Both the position numbers and the translations under genes were made by a program. DNA of 14,543 nucleotides from CAZWUZ01 sp964637655 [NCBI: uncultured bacterium] (GTDB lineage Bacteria; DAOPZR01). Of the stretch, positions 7,261-13,935 are shown in pieces; position 1 is the first letter of the stretch, and every line of letters begins with the position of its first letter. Under the pieces are notes generated by a model. The model had not been told where the DNA came from, searched no databases, and worked only from the letters and a program-made list of their open reading frames with translations. The stretch spans positions 1 to 14,543 of the forward strand of contig CAZWUZ010000067.1 of the NCBI GenBank assembly GCA_964637655.1, written 5' to 3'.

Positions 7261-7390
7261 TTCTCTGCCACCGGCGCAACTTAGTGCCAGTGCCGAATCC
7301 GGCTACGGTCAGCGTGTCGGCCTCGTACAAGAGGAGTACCCGACCGCCACCGCACTTGGCAAGCCGCGGCGCCAGCATCGGGTGATTAGT
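7261..7390 (+). pseudogene. Decayed middle fragment of a paralogue of the gene at 8356-8964
   Basis: This stretch matches the region coding for residues about 32-75 of the protein at 8356-8964. One frame gives FSATGAT against FYANLAT. After a frameshift another gives QRVGLVQEEYPTATALGKPR, nearly identical to the intact copy, followed by RQH. DNA similarity is high from 7310 to 7375 and fades by 7390. It has no start codon of its own, a frameshift, and no active-site half. No other gene lies between 7257 and 7458. Confidence 0.82.
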
Positions 7391-7458
7391 GCTACAGCGT
7401 ATGTTCACGGGGAGAAGCAAGTGTCTGTCGCGATAATCTGATGCGGAAGGGGGTCCTC

Positions 7459-8352
7459 ATGCAATCGACCAGAATAACTGGCGGGTGGCATACGGCACAA
7501 CGCAACCCGTTGTATCGCGCCGGTTCATTGAGCGACGCGGAAGGACGTGCCATACACTGGCATTCGCCTGACAGCCCGCACTCGTCGCAGATTTTCTGCA
7601 TTTCCGCGTTCGGTTCGCTGCGTGGCCTGCCGGACCGTGACCGCATCCTGGCACAACTCTTCGCCGGCATCCTTCCGCGCGGCGCAGCATGCGGTCCTTG
7701 GCATGTGCAGCCGGAATTCCACGATCCTTCCCGCCTCGGTGAGACCAGTGCCGGGCAGCCATCCGTTATTGACGTGTTCTGTCATTCCGCCGATGCTGCC
7801 GTTTGCCTCGAAGCGAAATTCCTTACTGATGCCCGGCATGGTTTTGGCGGCTGCAGTCAGTGCGGGCGCGGGTATTGCGCGGGTTATTACGGGGTAGGGT
7901 CAGACCTCAAAACCGGCACTGACGCACACTGCCGCCTTGCCATAGGCGACGGCAAGCGCACTCCGCGCCGCTACTGGGAAGCAGGACGTCAGTATTTCCG
8001 CGCTGCGGTATACACCTCGCAGCGCAGCGGCGAAACCTGCCCGTTTGCCGGCCCGAATTTTCAATTGATGCGCAATTTTCTATTCGCCGCAAAGAGCGGG
8101 CTACCGCATTTCGGCCTGCTCGTCATCGTCCCGCGAACGCTGATGGCATCCTGCGCAGAACAGCTGGAGATATTCCATACGACCATCCTGCGCCCGGAAC
8201 ATCAGTCCCGGGTTGCACTTGTCACCTACGAGACTGTGATCAGCTACCTGCGTGAATCAGCTTGTGACGCCAGTAGGCAATTGGGTGATTTTCTCCGAAC
8301 CGGTCTGCATGAAACTATTCACAAAGACAGCTGTTCCCGTAAAGGAGAATAG
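7459..8352 (+). CDS. PD-(D/E)XK nuclease-fold protein, Cys-containing FQLMRN type
   Basis: The protein has 297 residues. I choose ATG 7459, which has GGGGG six bases upstream, over the in-frame ATG at 7441. Order of elements: SSQIFCISAFG helix (42-52), D105 in SVIDVFC, E118-A-K120 in VCLEAKF, cysteines 132, 135, 140 and 158, RYWE (171-174), C194-P-F and FQLMRN (201-206). This matches the proteins at 2049-2924 and 9020-9799. Four cysteines after the active site and one at 194 suggest a metal or cluster site, as in nuclease-fold proteins with an iron-sulfur cluster, but that is inference. The stop is three bases from the next ATG, and the ribosome-binding site of that gene overlaps this gene's end, so the two are probably coupled. 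No methylase partner is present. Confidence 0.76.
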   Translation: MQSTRITGGWHTAQRNPLYRAGSLSDAEGRAIHWHSPDSPHSSQIFCISAFGSLRGLPDRDRILAQLFAGILPRGAACGPWHVQPEFHDPSRLGETSAGQPSVIDVFCHSADAAVCLEAKFLTDARHGFGGCSQCGRGYCAGYYGVGSDLKTGTDAHCRLAIGDGKRTPRRYWEAGRQYFRAAVYTSQRSGETCPFAGPNFQLMRNFLFAAKSGLPHFGLLVIVPRTLMASCAEQLEIFHTTILRPEHQSRVALVTYETVISYLRESACDASRQLGDFLRTGLHETIHKDSCSRKGE

Positions 8353-8355
8353 TAG

Positions 8356-8964
8356 ATGAAGATCATCGAGAACGTTATCGCTGAGTTCTGCCGCGATTTT
8401 GTCCGGCACCCGTATTACTGCTACACCGAACACGGTATACACGCCGCATTCTACGCCAATCTTGCGACAGCGCTGCCGAATAAATATGCCGTGTGGAACG
8501 ACCAGCGTGTCGGCCTCGTGCAGAAGGAGTATCCGACCGCCACCGCGCTCGGTAAGCCGCGACGCCAGCATTGGGATATCGCCGTGCTGGCCAACCCGTT
8601 GCGCCCGGTGAAATCCCGGCCGGCCGGTGCACCGGAATATGACTACCTGCATCTCGACGCTGCCATCGAATTCTCACTGAATGAGGGAGAAAACCACCTG
8701 ACCGATGACCTGCAGCGCCTCGAGCAGGCCGAGTATGTCGCCAACCCATATATCGTCCAACTCTACCGCCTGTCGCCTGCCGGGGCGCGCTTCTCCGGAC
8801 GTGACCGTTCCCCGGATAGCAGCCACATCGTTCCTCTTGAATCCGTGGTTCGCCTGTCAAAGAAGTACCGTGCGACGGTATTTTACGCGCGTGCTGATGC
8901 AGCAGACAGCACGTCAAACGGCATTTGGCGTATTGCCGCGAGCCGAACGAGCACAATCAGCTGA
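8356..8964 (+). CDS. PD-(D/E)XK-like protein with a substituted catalytic lysine
   Basis: The protein has 202 residues; AAAGGAG precedes ATG 8356 with an 8-base gap. Elements: YTEHGIHAAFYANLA (23-37), VQKEYPTATALG (55-66), D74 in HWDIAVL, E105-F-S107 in AAIEFSLNE, and TDDLQRL (116-122). The strand and helix order is that of a PD-(D/E)XK core, but the lysine expected two residues after E105 is serine. It may be inactive or use another residue. It is related in layout to the protein at 3040-3804, and parts of a dead relative lie at 7261-7390. It is the last gene of the plus-strand run and converges with the next gene across a 55-bp gap without a clear terminator. Confidence 0.65.
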   Translation: MKIIENVIAEFCRDFVRHPYYCYTEHGIHAAFYANLATALPNKYAVWNDQRVGLVQKEYPTATALGKPRRQHWDIAVLANPLRPVKSRPAGAPEYDYLHLDAAIEFSLNEGENHLTDDLQRLEQAEYVANPYIVQLYRLSPAGARFSGRDRSPDSSHIVPLESVVRLSKKYRATVFYARADAADSTSNGIWRIAASRTSTIS

Positions 8965-9019
8965 TTTCTGCCTGCCTTTATCTTTCCCCCGAGGCTCTCC
9001 GCTATCCCGTGTCGCCCGG

Positions 9020-9799
9020 TCAGCAGCCACCTGGAGCGCTCATGCCGTAGCGCGCACTGAGCCATGCGCGCAGTTCATCATCGCAGGCGGCGATGATCTG
9101 CTGCCAGTAGACCACCCTGCACTTCTGCCGCAACGACACATCGCGCAGGCAGGCAACAGTCGTTGTGTAGCGGGCGACAAGATCGTCGCGTCGTTCATCG
9201 CAAAGCAGCACATGGGCCCGGCCGTGCTGCATTGACGCGAGCAGGTTCCTGATCACCTGGTAATTGTCGTATTCTTCTCCTGCCCGGGGGAGCCGGTCGA
9301 CATGAAACGCTGCCTGCAGGCCGTCGTAACTTTCCACCACTTCAGCGCGTTTGCGAGTAAAGTCGGTTTCCGTCAGTTTCGCCTCGCAGAACACGCCCGG
9401 AACAGCTAGGTCGATTTCCGTCGCGTCTTTGCACCCGCCGGCAATGGACACGCCCGCGAGGTAGCCGAAGGTTATCTCAGACAGGTCGCTACCCAGCAAT
9501 TCCTGAACACCCTTCCATGTTGCCACGCGGGGATGGCAGAAGATGTTCATGAGCAGCGCATCGCTGCTGTTTGATGATTGCATTTCTTTGGCCCCGGGGA
9601 CATTCTGATGCAGTTTTTCCGTGCGCATGTGCCATTGCGGGTTGCGGGTAATGGTTTCCCATACGGTCGGATGGAATGAATCTGCCACCTTGTCGAACAG
9701 CACCGCCGAGGCATGCGTGGCGTCAACCGGCATCGGTATGCTCTTCGCGTATGTCACCGCTGCATCCCGTATACTTTGTTTCTGCTCTTGCACGTTCAT
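9020..9799 (-). CDS. PD-(D/E)XK nuclease-fold protein, YQVIRN type
   Basis: The protein has 259 residues. ATG 9799 has a near-perfect AGGAGGT five bases upstream. Core: E128 and D130 in ATEIDLAV, E139-A-K141 in VFCEAKLTE, then DFTRKRAEVVESYDGL, YQVIRN (180-185), and DERRDDLVARY (201-211). An SSNSSDALLMNIF helix (75-87) precedes the core. It is the least cysteine-rich of the three family members (with 2049-2924 and 7459-8352). From memory it is closest to orphan putative restriction endonucleases of the PGN_0703 kind. It is transcribed divergently from the FlhA-like gene, and both have the shared 17-bp-spaced promoter. The predicted 5' leader is only about ten bases. Confidence 0.78.
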   Translation of the reverse strand: MNVQEQKQSIRDAAVTYAKSIPMPVDATHASAVLFDKVADSFHPTVWETITRNPQWHMRTEKLHQNVPGAKEMQSSNSSDALLMNIFCHPRVATWKGVQELLGSDLSEITFGYLAGVSIAGGCKDATEIDLAVPGVFCEAKLTETDFTRKRAEVVESYDGLQAAFHVDRLPRAGEEYDNYQVIRNLLASMQHGRAHVLLCDERRDDLVARYTTTVACLRDVSLRQKCRVVYWQQIIAACDDELRAWLSARYGMSAPGGC

Positions 9800-9816
9800 T
9801 GTGCACCTCCTGCCGA

Positions 9817-9847
9817 CATATACGGCCAGGAACACGCAGGCGTTGCA
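9817..9847 (-). promoter_or_regulatory. Shared TGCAACGC-N17-TATATG promoter element (gene at 9799)
   Basis: On the minus strand TGCAACGC (9847-9840), 17 bp, TATATG (9822-9817), 17 bases before the ATG. It is half of a divergent pair with 9871-9901. The two upstream boxes form an 11-bp perfect inverted repeat, CAGGCGTTGCA (9837-9847) and TGCAACGCCTG (9871-9881). Confidence 0.62.
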
Positions 9848-9870
9848 TTTTTTTCACCTTCAGCGTTGCC

Positions 9871-9901
9871 TGCAACGCCTGTCCAAACAGACGAGTATAT
9901 A
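9871..9901 (+). promoter_or_regulatory. Shared TGCAACGC-N17-TATATA promoter element (FlhA-like gene)
   Basis: TGCAACGC (9871-9878), exactly 17 bp, TATATA (9896-9901), about 64 bases before the ATG at 9966. Immediately upstream, GCGTTGC-CT-GCAACGC (9863-9878) is itself a perfect inverted repeat, so an extra half-site may allow cooperative binding. Confidence 0.65.
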
Positions 9902-9965
9902 CGTGGAGGAGAAAGAGACAAAGGCAAGAACAGCGCTATGCGCGCCTCATCAAGAGGGGGATTGT

Positions 9966-10427
9966 ATGGCTGACGCGAGAAAATTAAACGAATGGCTCAC
10001 GGATGAACTGGAAATATCACTCAGTCCGCTGCTGGTACTGCTGGTCGATCACGATGCCGGGGGCGACCTGCTCGAGCGGGTAGTGCGGATGCGGCAAGCC
10101 CTGCAGGATATCCTGCTGCACGATGTTCCGCCAATCCGCATACGCGACCGCAAGGAACTGCACCCGCATGAATATGCGTTCCACTTCAACGGCCGGTTGC
10201 AGGGGAGCGATTTCGCGTATCCTGACCGGTTGCTGGCCTCGGGCACACCACAGCAGCTTGCCGGCCTGCACGGCAAGGCCGTCGCGCATCCCGTCACCGG
10301 CACCCCGGGCGTGTGGATTGCGCCCGGCGAGCGTATGCGGGCCGTTCAGACGGGCTGCACTGTCGAACCCCCGTCAGAACTGATTGTCAGCCATTTCCAG
10401 TCAATCTACGAAGCAGAGAGCCACTAA
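9966..10427 (+). CDS. Stand-alone FlhA/SctV (FHIPEP) cytoplasmic-domain protein
   Basis: The protein has 153 residues; GAGGGGG lies 5 bases before ATG 9966. It matches the start of the cytoplasmic part of the flagellar/type III export gate FlhA: LEISLSPLLVLLVD (15-28), GGDLLERVVRMRQAL (32-46), VPPIRIRDRKELHPHEY (54-70), a beta strand with FNGRL, a PDRLLA (86-91) equivalent to the family's 'P.HYLAM', then GVWI (115-118), a Cys-Thr-Val equivalent of GYTV, and a final SHF helix. The membrane half of FlhA and the rest of its C-terminal domain are absent, and there is no transmembrane segment. No flagellar or secretion gene is near. It is therefore a domesticated domain, perhaps a scaffold or binding module. 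Divergent from a nuclease-fold gene with matching promoters. Confidence 0.82.
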   Translation: MADARKLNEWLTDELEISLSPLLVLLVDHDAGGDLLERVVRMRQALQDILLHDVPPIRIRDRKELHPHEYAFHFNGRLQGSDFAYPDRLLASGTPQQLAGLHGKAVAHPVTGTPGVWIAPGERMRAVQTGCTVEPPSELIVSHFQSIYEAESH

Positions 10428-10453
10428 CAGCATCCGCCCGTCAAGGCGATTTC

Positions 10454-11155
10454 CTATTTTCGCGGCGGCATCTGATTGGCGTTGAGCAGGCAGATGCTGG
10501 CCTGCTGTTTCAGCCATTGCCGGAATTCCTTGGCCGCCGGGGTGCCGACGGTGCCGATCGCTTCGGCGATATCCTCCCAGGTCAGGACAAAGGTCGGGAT
10601 AATGGTCCCGCCGTCGGTTGCAGCATTGCGTTCAAGCCAGTCGCAGAGGCGGTTCAACTGCGAACCTTTCTGCCGGCGTGCCTTGGCATTACTGACCGCT
10701 TGCCACTTCTTTTCGGCAACGACAAGACAATGGCCAGCATGGTCGATTGCCTGGCTGGCCTGTATCCCCTCAACCCGCTCAATTTCCAGCAGGATATCCG
10801 CGCAAAAACTCCAGTCGGTATTGGCTTTTGCTTTGATGGTCAGCAGGGTATTCCCCTTTTGGTTCCATACCGCGACATCACAATACTCACCCGCATCTGT
10901 TTCCGCCCGAACAATGTCATGGAGGTTATTATCAAACGACACCACCAATTTTTCGTCAGCCGCAAACAGGCCGGACAGGTCTTCGGCAACACCCACGGTA
11001 TCCGGTAGCACCTGCTGCAACCGGTTACGCACCTGCAGAAAGCTTTTCGTCCATTCGGCATCGCTGAAGATTGCGGTGAACACCTTGGCATACAAATTTC
11101 GCTCGTCCCGATTCCAATTTGAAGGATGCCGCGGATTCGTTGAGAAAGTCGCCAT
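10454..11155 (-). CDS. PD-(D/E)XK-like protein with Glu-to-Lys change in the active site
   Basis: The protein has 233 residues; AAAGGAGG lies 7-8 bases before ATG 11155. D93 in EYCDVAVW and the strand LLTIKAKAN (104-112) fit the Asp and ExK strands of a PD-(D/E)XK fold, followed by a helix (DILLEIERVEG). The expected glutamate is K108, giving K-A-K. One base (GAA to AAA) would account for this, so it is probably a catalytically dead or altered member. The C-terminal part ends GTPAAKEFRQWLK...QMPPRK, and a second, broken copy of that end lies at 13936-14091. It is 131 bases downstream of the DnaE-like gene in the same direction and may share its transcript. The fold call is moderate. Confidence 0.58.
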   Translation of the reverse strand: MATFSTNPRHPSNWNRDERNLYAKVFTAIFSDAEWTKSFLQVRNRLQQVLPDTVGVAEDLSGLFAADEKLVVSFDNNLHDIVRAETDAGEYCDVAVWNQKGNTLLTIKAKANTDWSFCADILLEIERVEGIQASQAIDHAGHCLVVAEKKWQAVSNAKARRQKGSQLNRLCDWLERNAATDGGTIIPTFVLTWEDIAEAIGTVGTPAAKEFRQWLKQQASICLLNANQMPPRK

Positions 11156-11286
11156 GATACAACCTCCTTTGCCGTCAGTTTTTTACCTGTCTGCAACCAT
11201 AACGCAAGGGCAGCGTGCTCCAGTTCATGATCATGCGTAATCGTACATATTTTCACTTGTTACTGCAATTACACGAATTCGATGAT

Positions 11287-13629
11287 TCACGCCCCGCATC
11301 CTGTCACTGACTTGAGGAAGTAATCGCTCTCGGATTCTCGCCGCTCCTGCCATGCCCGGGCATAGGCCTCGGGATGGTATGTGTTCAGCCAGGCGGTGCG
11401 ATACGCCAGCAGTGCATACGCAACGCCATGAGCCTTGCACTGAACCCATGTGCTTCTCTGCGCAAGGTATTGGAACATACCGGCAAGTTGCTCGTGAGCT
11501 ATGCCGTTCTTCATGCCACAGGCGATAAACTCGTCCCTTATGTCGGTCTGCTCCCTGTCGCCATGGCGCAGTTTTTTCCGAAACTGTTCCGCTGCAAGCA
11601 GGGAACTGCCCATCAACCGCGCCAATACCTGTATCAGTTGCTCCCGGTAGATAAGCACACCGTTCGTTTCCGCCAGTTCCATGGCGATGGCAGGATGACC
11701 CGGAGCGATGACAGACCCGCCACACATCTGCTGCAGGCATTTGTTGGTTGTGCCGTTCGCCAGCAGTTCACTCCGTTGCAGCGAGATGAACGCAGCCAGT
11801 TCAGTGAAATTGCGTGGCGGGTACAAGGCCAGGTATTCTCGGGCCTGTTCTGCACCAACCAGAAACACCCCCTCGGTGCACGTCGTCGGCAGAGCGCGAT
11901 AGACCTCCGCATCATCCGGCGATAACGACCTCAATTCCTCGACGCTCATTCCGATTTCAGCAAGGCAGCGCCTGATTGCCGTCAGGGTTGTTAGCGCCAG
12001 CACGTTGACATTCACCAACGCCAGCGGATTTTCATTGACCTTTTGCAGGTGTTCGAAGCAATCCCGGTCGTAGTGGAGCACCCGCTCTCCGGTTTCACGA
12101 CAGCGTAATGGCACGATTTCAGACAACGTACGCCCGGCAATGACATTGCTGGAATGCCAATAGGTCGTGCGGCGCACTATCCCCTCAAGGCGGCAGGCGT
12201 AATCGATCCACGCGCGCAGATGTTCATCAGCGCCATTGGCAATTGCCGCACACTGCGGCACGCTGATGACTGCTTCCGGTAAACGCATGCCTGCCGGGAT
12301 TGCTTTCGCCACTTCCCCGGCAATCTCCGTTGGGACTCCCATAACCTTCGCGACATCACGCAGTATCTGTTTGGACCTGTTGATTGTCCGTGCCGACATG
12401 TGCGCCACCCGGCTACACCCGTATAAGTTGCTAATCGTGTCGAATACTTCGTCATGCCGGGCCGCGTCAACATCAATATCAACGTTTGGCAGCCCATTGC
12501 CTGCCAGGAATTGTTCGGGCTGCAGGCCATAACGCAGCGGGTCGATTTCCGTGATGCGCAGCAGATAATTGACGATGCTACCGCCTGCGGCACCCCGCCC
12601 CGGCCCGACCAGTATCCCCCTCCGGCGCAACGCCACAACAATATCCTTTACCATCAGCAGATAGCCGGCGCCGGCAGCACTGAGCATTGCCAGTTCCTGC
12701 TCGAAACGCTTTCGGGGTGCCGGTTCATTATCGACGTACAAGCGCGGCAGCTCCTCCAGGCAGAACGCACGTAGCGTGGCAATGCTGATATCTGCATGCG
12801 ATTTATCCGGCTGAGGCATTACCCGATGAACCCGGCAGCGCTCTGCAATAGTTGTCGTGTTTGCTATTGCCTCTGGCACATCGTGGAATAGCTCATGCAT
12901 TTCCGCCGCACTGCGCAGATGGTAGGTTCCGGTTTCCGCACGACATGCAACGCCATCAAGCAATGCGTAATGAACCGGTAACAACGCGTTATCATCCGGT
13001 GTTATGCAGCGGACGATAGCAGCAGCCACCAGCGGGATGCCCGTCCGTTCATGCAGGAAAAGCAACCCGGCATTCATGTCCTGTTCGCCGGGCACGCCAT
13101 TGCGCGTCATTTCGAGATAGAAATCATCCCTGCCGAAATGATCGCGATATGCCACCGCTGCTGTTTCCGCCGCTGCCATGTTGCCGTCGAGGATATGCCG
13201 CGCCACCTCGCCACCAAGGCCGCCGCTCAGGGCAATCAGTCCTTCGGCATATTGTTGCAATACCCTGCGCCTGACTACCAGACGTTCCCCGCGTACCAGA
13301 TTGTCTTCGTGCGATACCAGTTGTAGCAGGTTGGCATAGCCGGTCGCATTTTCCACCAGCAGTACCAGGGTCAGGGTTTCTCCGTTTGGCGCATCCATCA
13401 CCTGCACTTCGCAGCCGGTCAAAACATTGATCCCCGTTTCGACCGACTGCTGTGACAGGATAAATGCGCCATGGAGATCACCGGTGTCAGTCACAGCGAT
13501 ATGGCCCATCCCCTGCGCTGTCACCGCCTGCAGCAGTGGCCCTTTCTCACCCGGTTTACCCACACGGCATATGCCGCGGTACGGTGAATATTCCGTCTGC
13601 ACATGCAAATGCACTATGCTTTTCTTCAT
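11287..13629 (-). CDS. Shortened DnaE-like DNA polymerase III alpha-type protein with altered active sites
   Basis: The protein has 780 residues from MKKS at 13629 (GAGG 5 bases upstream); the frame stays open further upstream but the extra residues look non-coding. Domains: PHP (about 1-270) with HLH (7-9), GCE (72-74) and LIALSGGLGGE; palm with GPGRGAAGGS (342-351) and VDIDVD (383-388), whose D384 and D386 match E. coli D401 and D403; then a fingers region ending AYALLAYRTAWL (737-748). ALVNVNVLALTTLT (537-550) aligns with E. coli GLVKFDFLGLRTLT, so the third catalytic Asp (D555) is N542 and the nearby Lys is N540. PHP metal ligands are partly lost: D-T-G for D-H-G (48-50) and V-R for V-H (206-207). 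Beta-clamp, OB and tau-binding domains are missing. Probably not a replicase. Confidence 0.85.
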   Translation of the reverse strand: MKKSIVHLHVQTEYSPYRGICRVGKPGEKGPLLQAVTAQGMGHIAVTDTGDLHGAFILSQQSVETGINVLTGCEVQVMDAPNGETLTLVLLVENATGYANLLQLVSHEDNLVRGERLVVRRRVLQQYAEGLIALSGGLGGEVARHILDGNMAAAETAAVAYRDHFGRDDFYLEMTRNGVPGEQDMNAGLLFLHERTGIPLVAAAIVRCITPDDNALLPVHYALLDGVACRAETGTYHLRSAAEMHELFHDVPEAIANTTTIAERCRVHRVMPQPDKSHADISIATLRAFCLEELPRLYVDNEPAPRKRFEQELAMLSAAGAGYLLMVKDIVVALRRRGILVGPGRGAAGGSIVNYLLRITEIDPLRYGLQPEQFLAGNGLPNVDIDVDAARHDEVFDTISNLYGCSRVAHMSARTINRSKQILRDVAKVMGVPTEIAGEVAKAIPAGMRLPEAVISVPQCAAIANGADEHLRAWIDYACRLEGIVRRTTYWHSSNVIAGRTLSEIVPLRCRETGERVLHYDRDCFEHLQKVNENPLALVNVNVLALTTLTAIRRCLAEIGMSVEELRSLSPDDAEVYRALPTTCTEGVFLVGAEQAREYLALYPPRNFTELAAFISLQRSELLANGTTNKCLQQMCGGSVIAPGHPAIAMELAETNGVLIYREQLIQVLARLMGSSLLAAEQFRKKLRHGDREQTDIRDEFIACGMKNGIAHEQLAGMFQYLAQRSTWVQCKAHGVAYALLAYRTAWLNTYHPEAYARAWQERRESESDYFLKSVTGCGA

Positions 13630-13684
13630 CTTGCCCTCAGCCATTTGGACCGTCTTATGCTCCTGAATCAACCGCCTCTGTTTC

Positions 13685-13804
13685 CTATAGTAATGGCCAG
13701 CAGGCGCTTGGGGCGGCACGAAACACCAGCCATGCGCACAGCACAATATTGGCGACGAATTCGATGCCAATGGGCGTGTAGTTGATGTGTTTGAGCATTT
13801 CCAT
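13685..13804 (-). CDS. Small single-pass membrane peptide upstream of the DnaE-like gene
   Basis: A 39-residue ORF has a very strong ribosome-binding site: AGGAGG five bases before ATG 13804. The peptide starts MEMLKHINYTP and then has one hydrophobic segment, IGIEFVANIVLCAWLVF, ending in PSACWPLL. It is the first ORF after a shared-type promoter and lies 55 bases before the DnaE-like start. A second peptide of similar size and topology, unrelated in sequence, precedes the gene at 3804. Strong signals argue it is translated. Its role is unknown. Confidence 0.6.
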   Translation of the reverse strand: MEMLKHINYTPIGIEFVANIVLCAWLVFRAAPSACWPLL

Positions 13805-13831
13805 GATCGCCTCCTGTCCGTACTCTATGGA

Positions 13832-13862
13832 TATATACCGTCACCGGGCGCCTGGCGTTGCA
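13832..13862 (-). promoter_or_regulatory. Shared TGCAACGC-N17-TATATA promoter element (membrane peptide and DnaE-like gene)
   Basis: On the minus strand TGCAACGC (13862-13855), exactly 17 bp, TATATA (13837-13832), about 28 bases before the ATG at 13804. It is the divergent partner of 13883-13913; the two upstream boxes are 20 bp apart. Confidence 0.65.
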
Positions 13863-13882
13863 CACAATTTCTTGCCGCCTGT

Positions 13883-13913
13883 TGCAACGAATCCCGCCTG
13901 AGGGGCGTATATT
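13883..13913 (+). promoter_or_regulatory. Shared TGCAACGA-N17-TATATT promoter element
   Basis: TGCAACGA (13883-13890), exactly 17 bp, TATATT (13908-13913). It points at the dead fragment 13936-14091 and then at the gene at 14144. The last base of the upstream box differs from the other four sites. Confidence 0.55.
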
Positions 13914-13935
13914 GCCTTAGAGACCGGGCGATCTG

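Noticed and set aside
8965-9019. Terminator between the convergent genes.
   Set aside because: No GC-rich hairpin with a T-run is visible in the 55-bp gap.
10428-10453. Terminator between the FlhA-like gene and the 10454 gene.
   Set aside because: The 26-bp gap has no stem-loop long enough to support one.
11157-11256. Possible small ORF on the minus strand (GTG start, KICTITHDHELEHAALALWLQTG) in the gap before the 11155 gene.
   Set aside because: It has no ribosome-binding site and no stop before running deep into the next gene in a shadow frame. It could be a remnant, but coding cannot be supported.
13630-13770. N-terminal extension of the DnaE-like frame up to ATG 13770.
   Set aside because: The extra 47 residues overlap the small membrane ORF in another frame, show no PHP similarity and lack a ribosome-binding site; MKKS at 13629 aligns with the usual start of the PHP domain.
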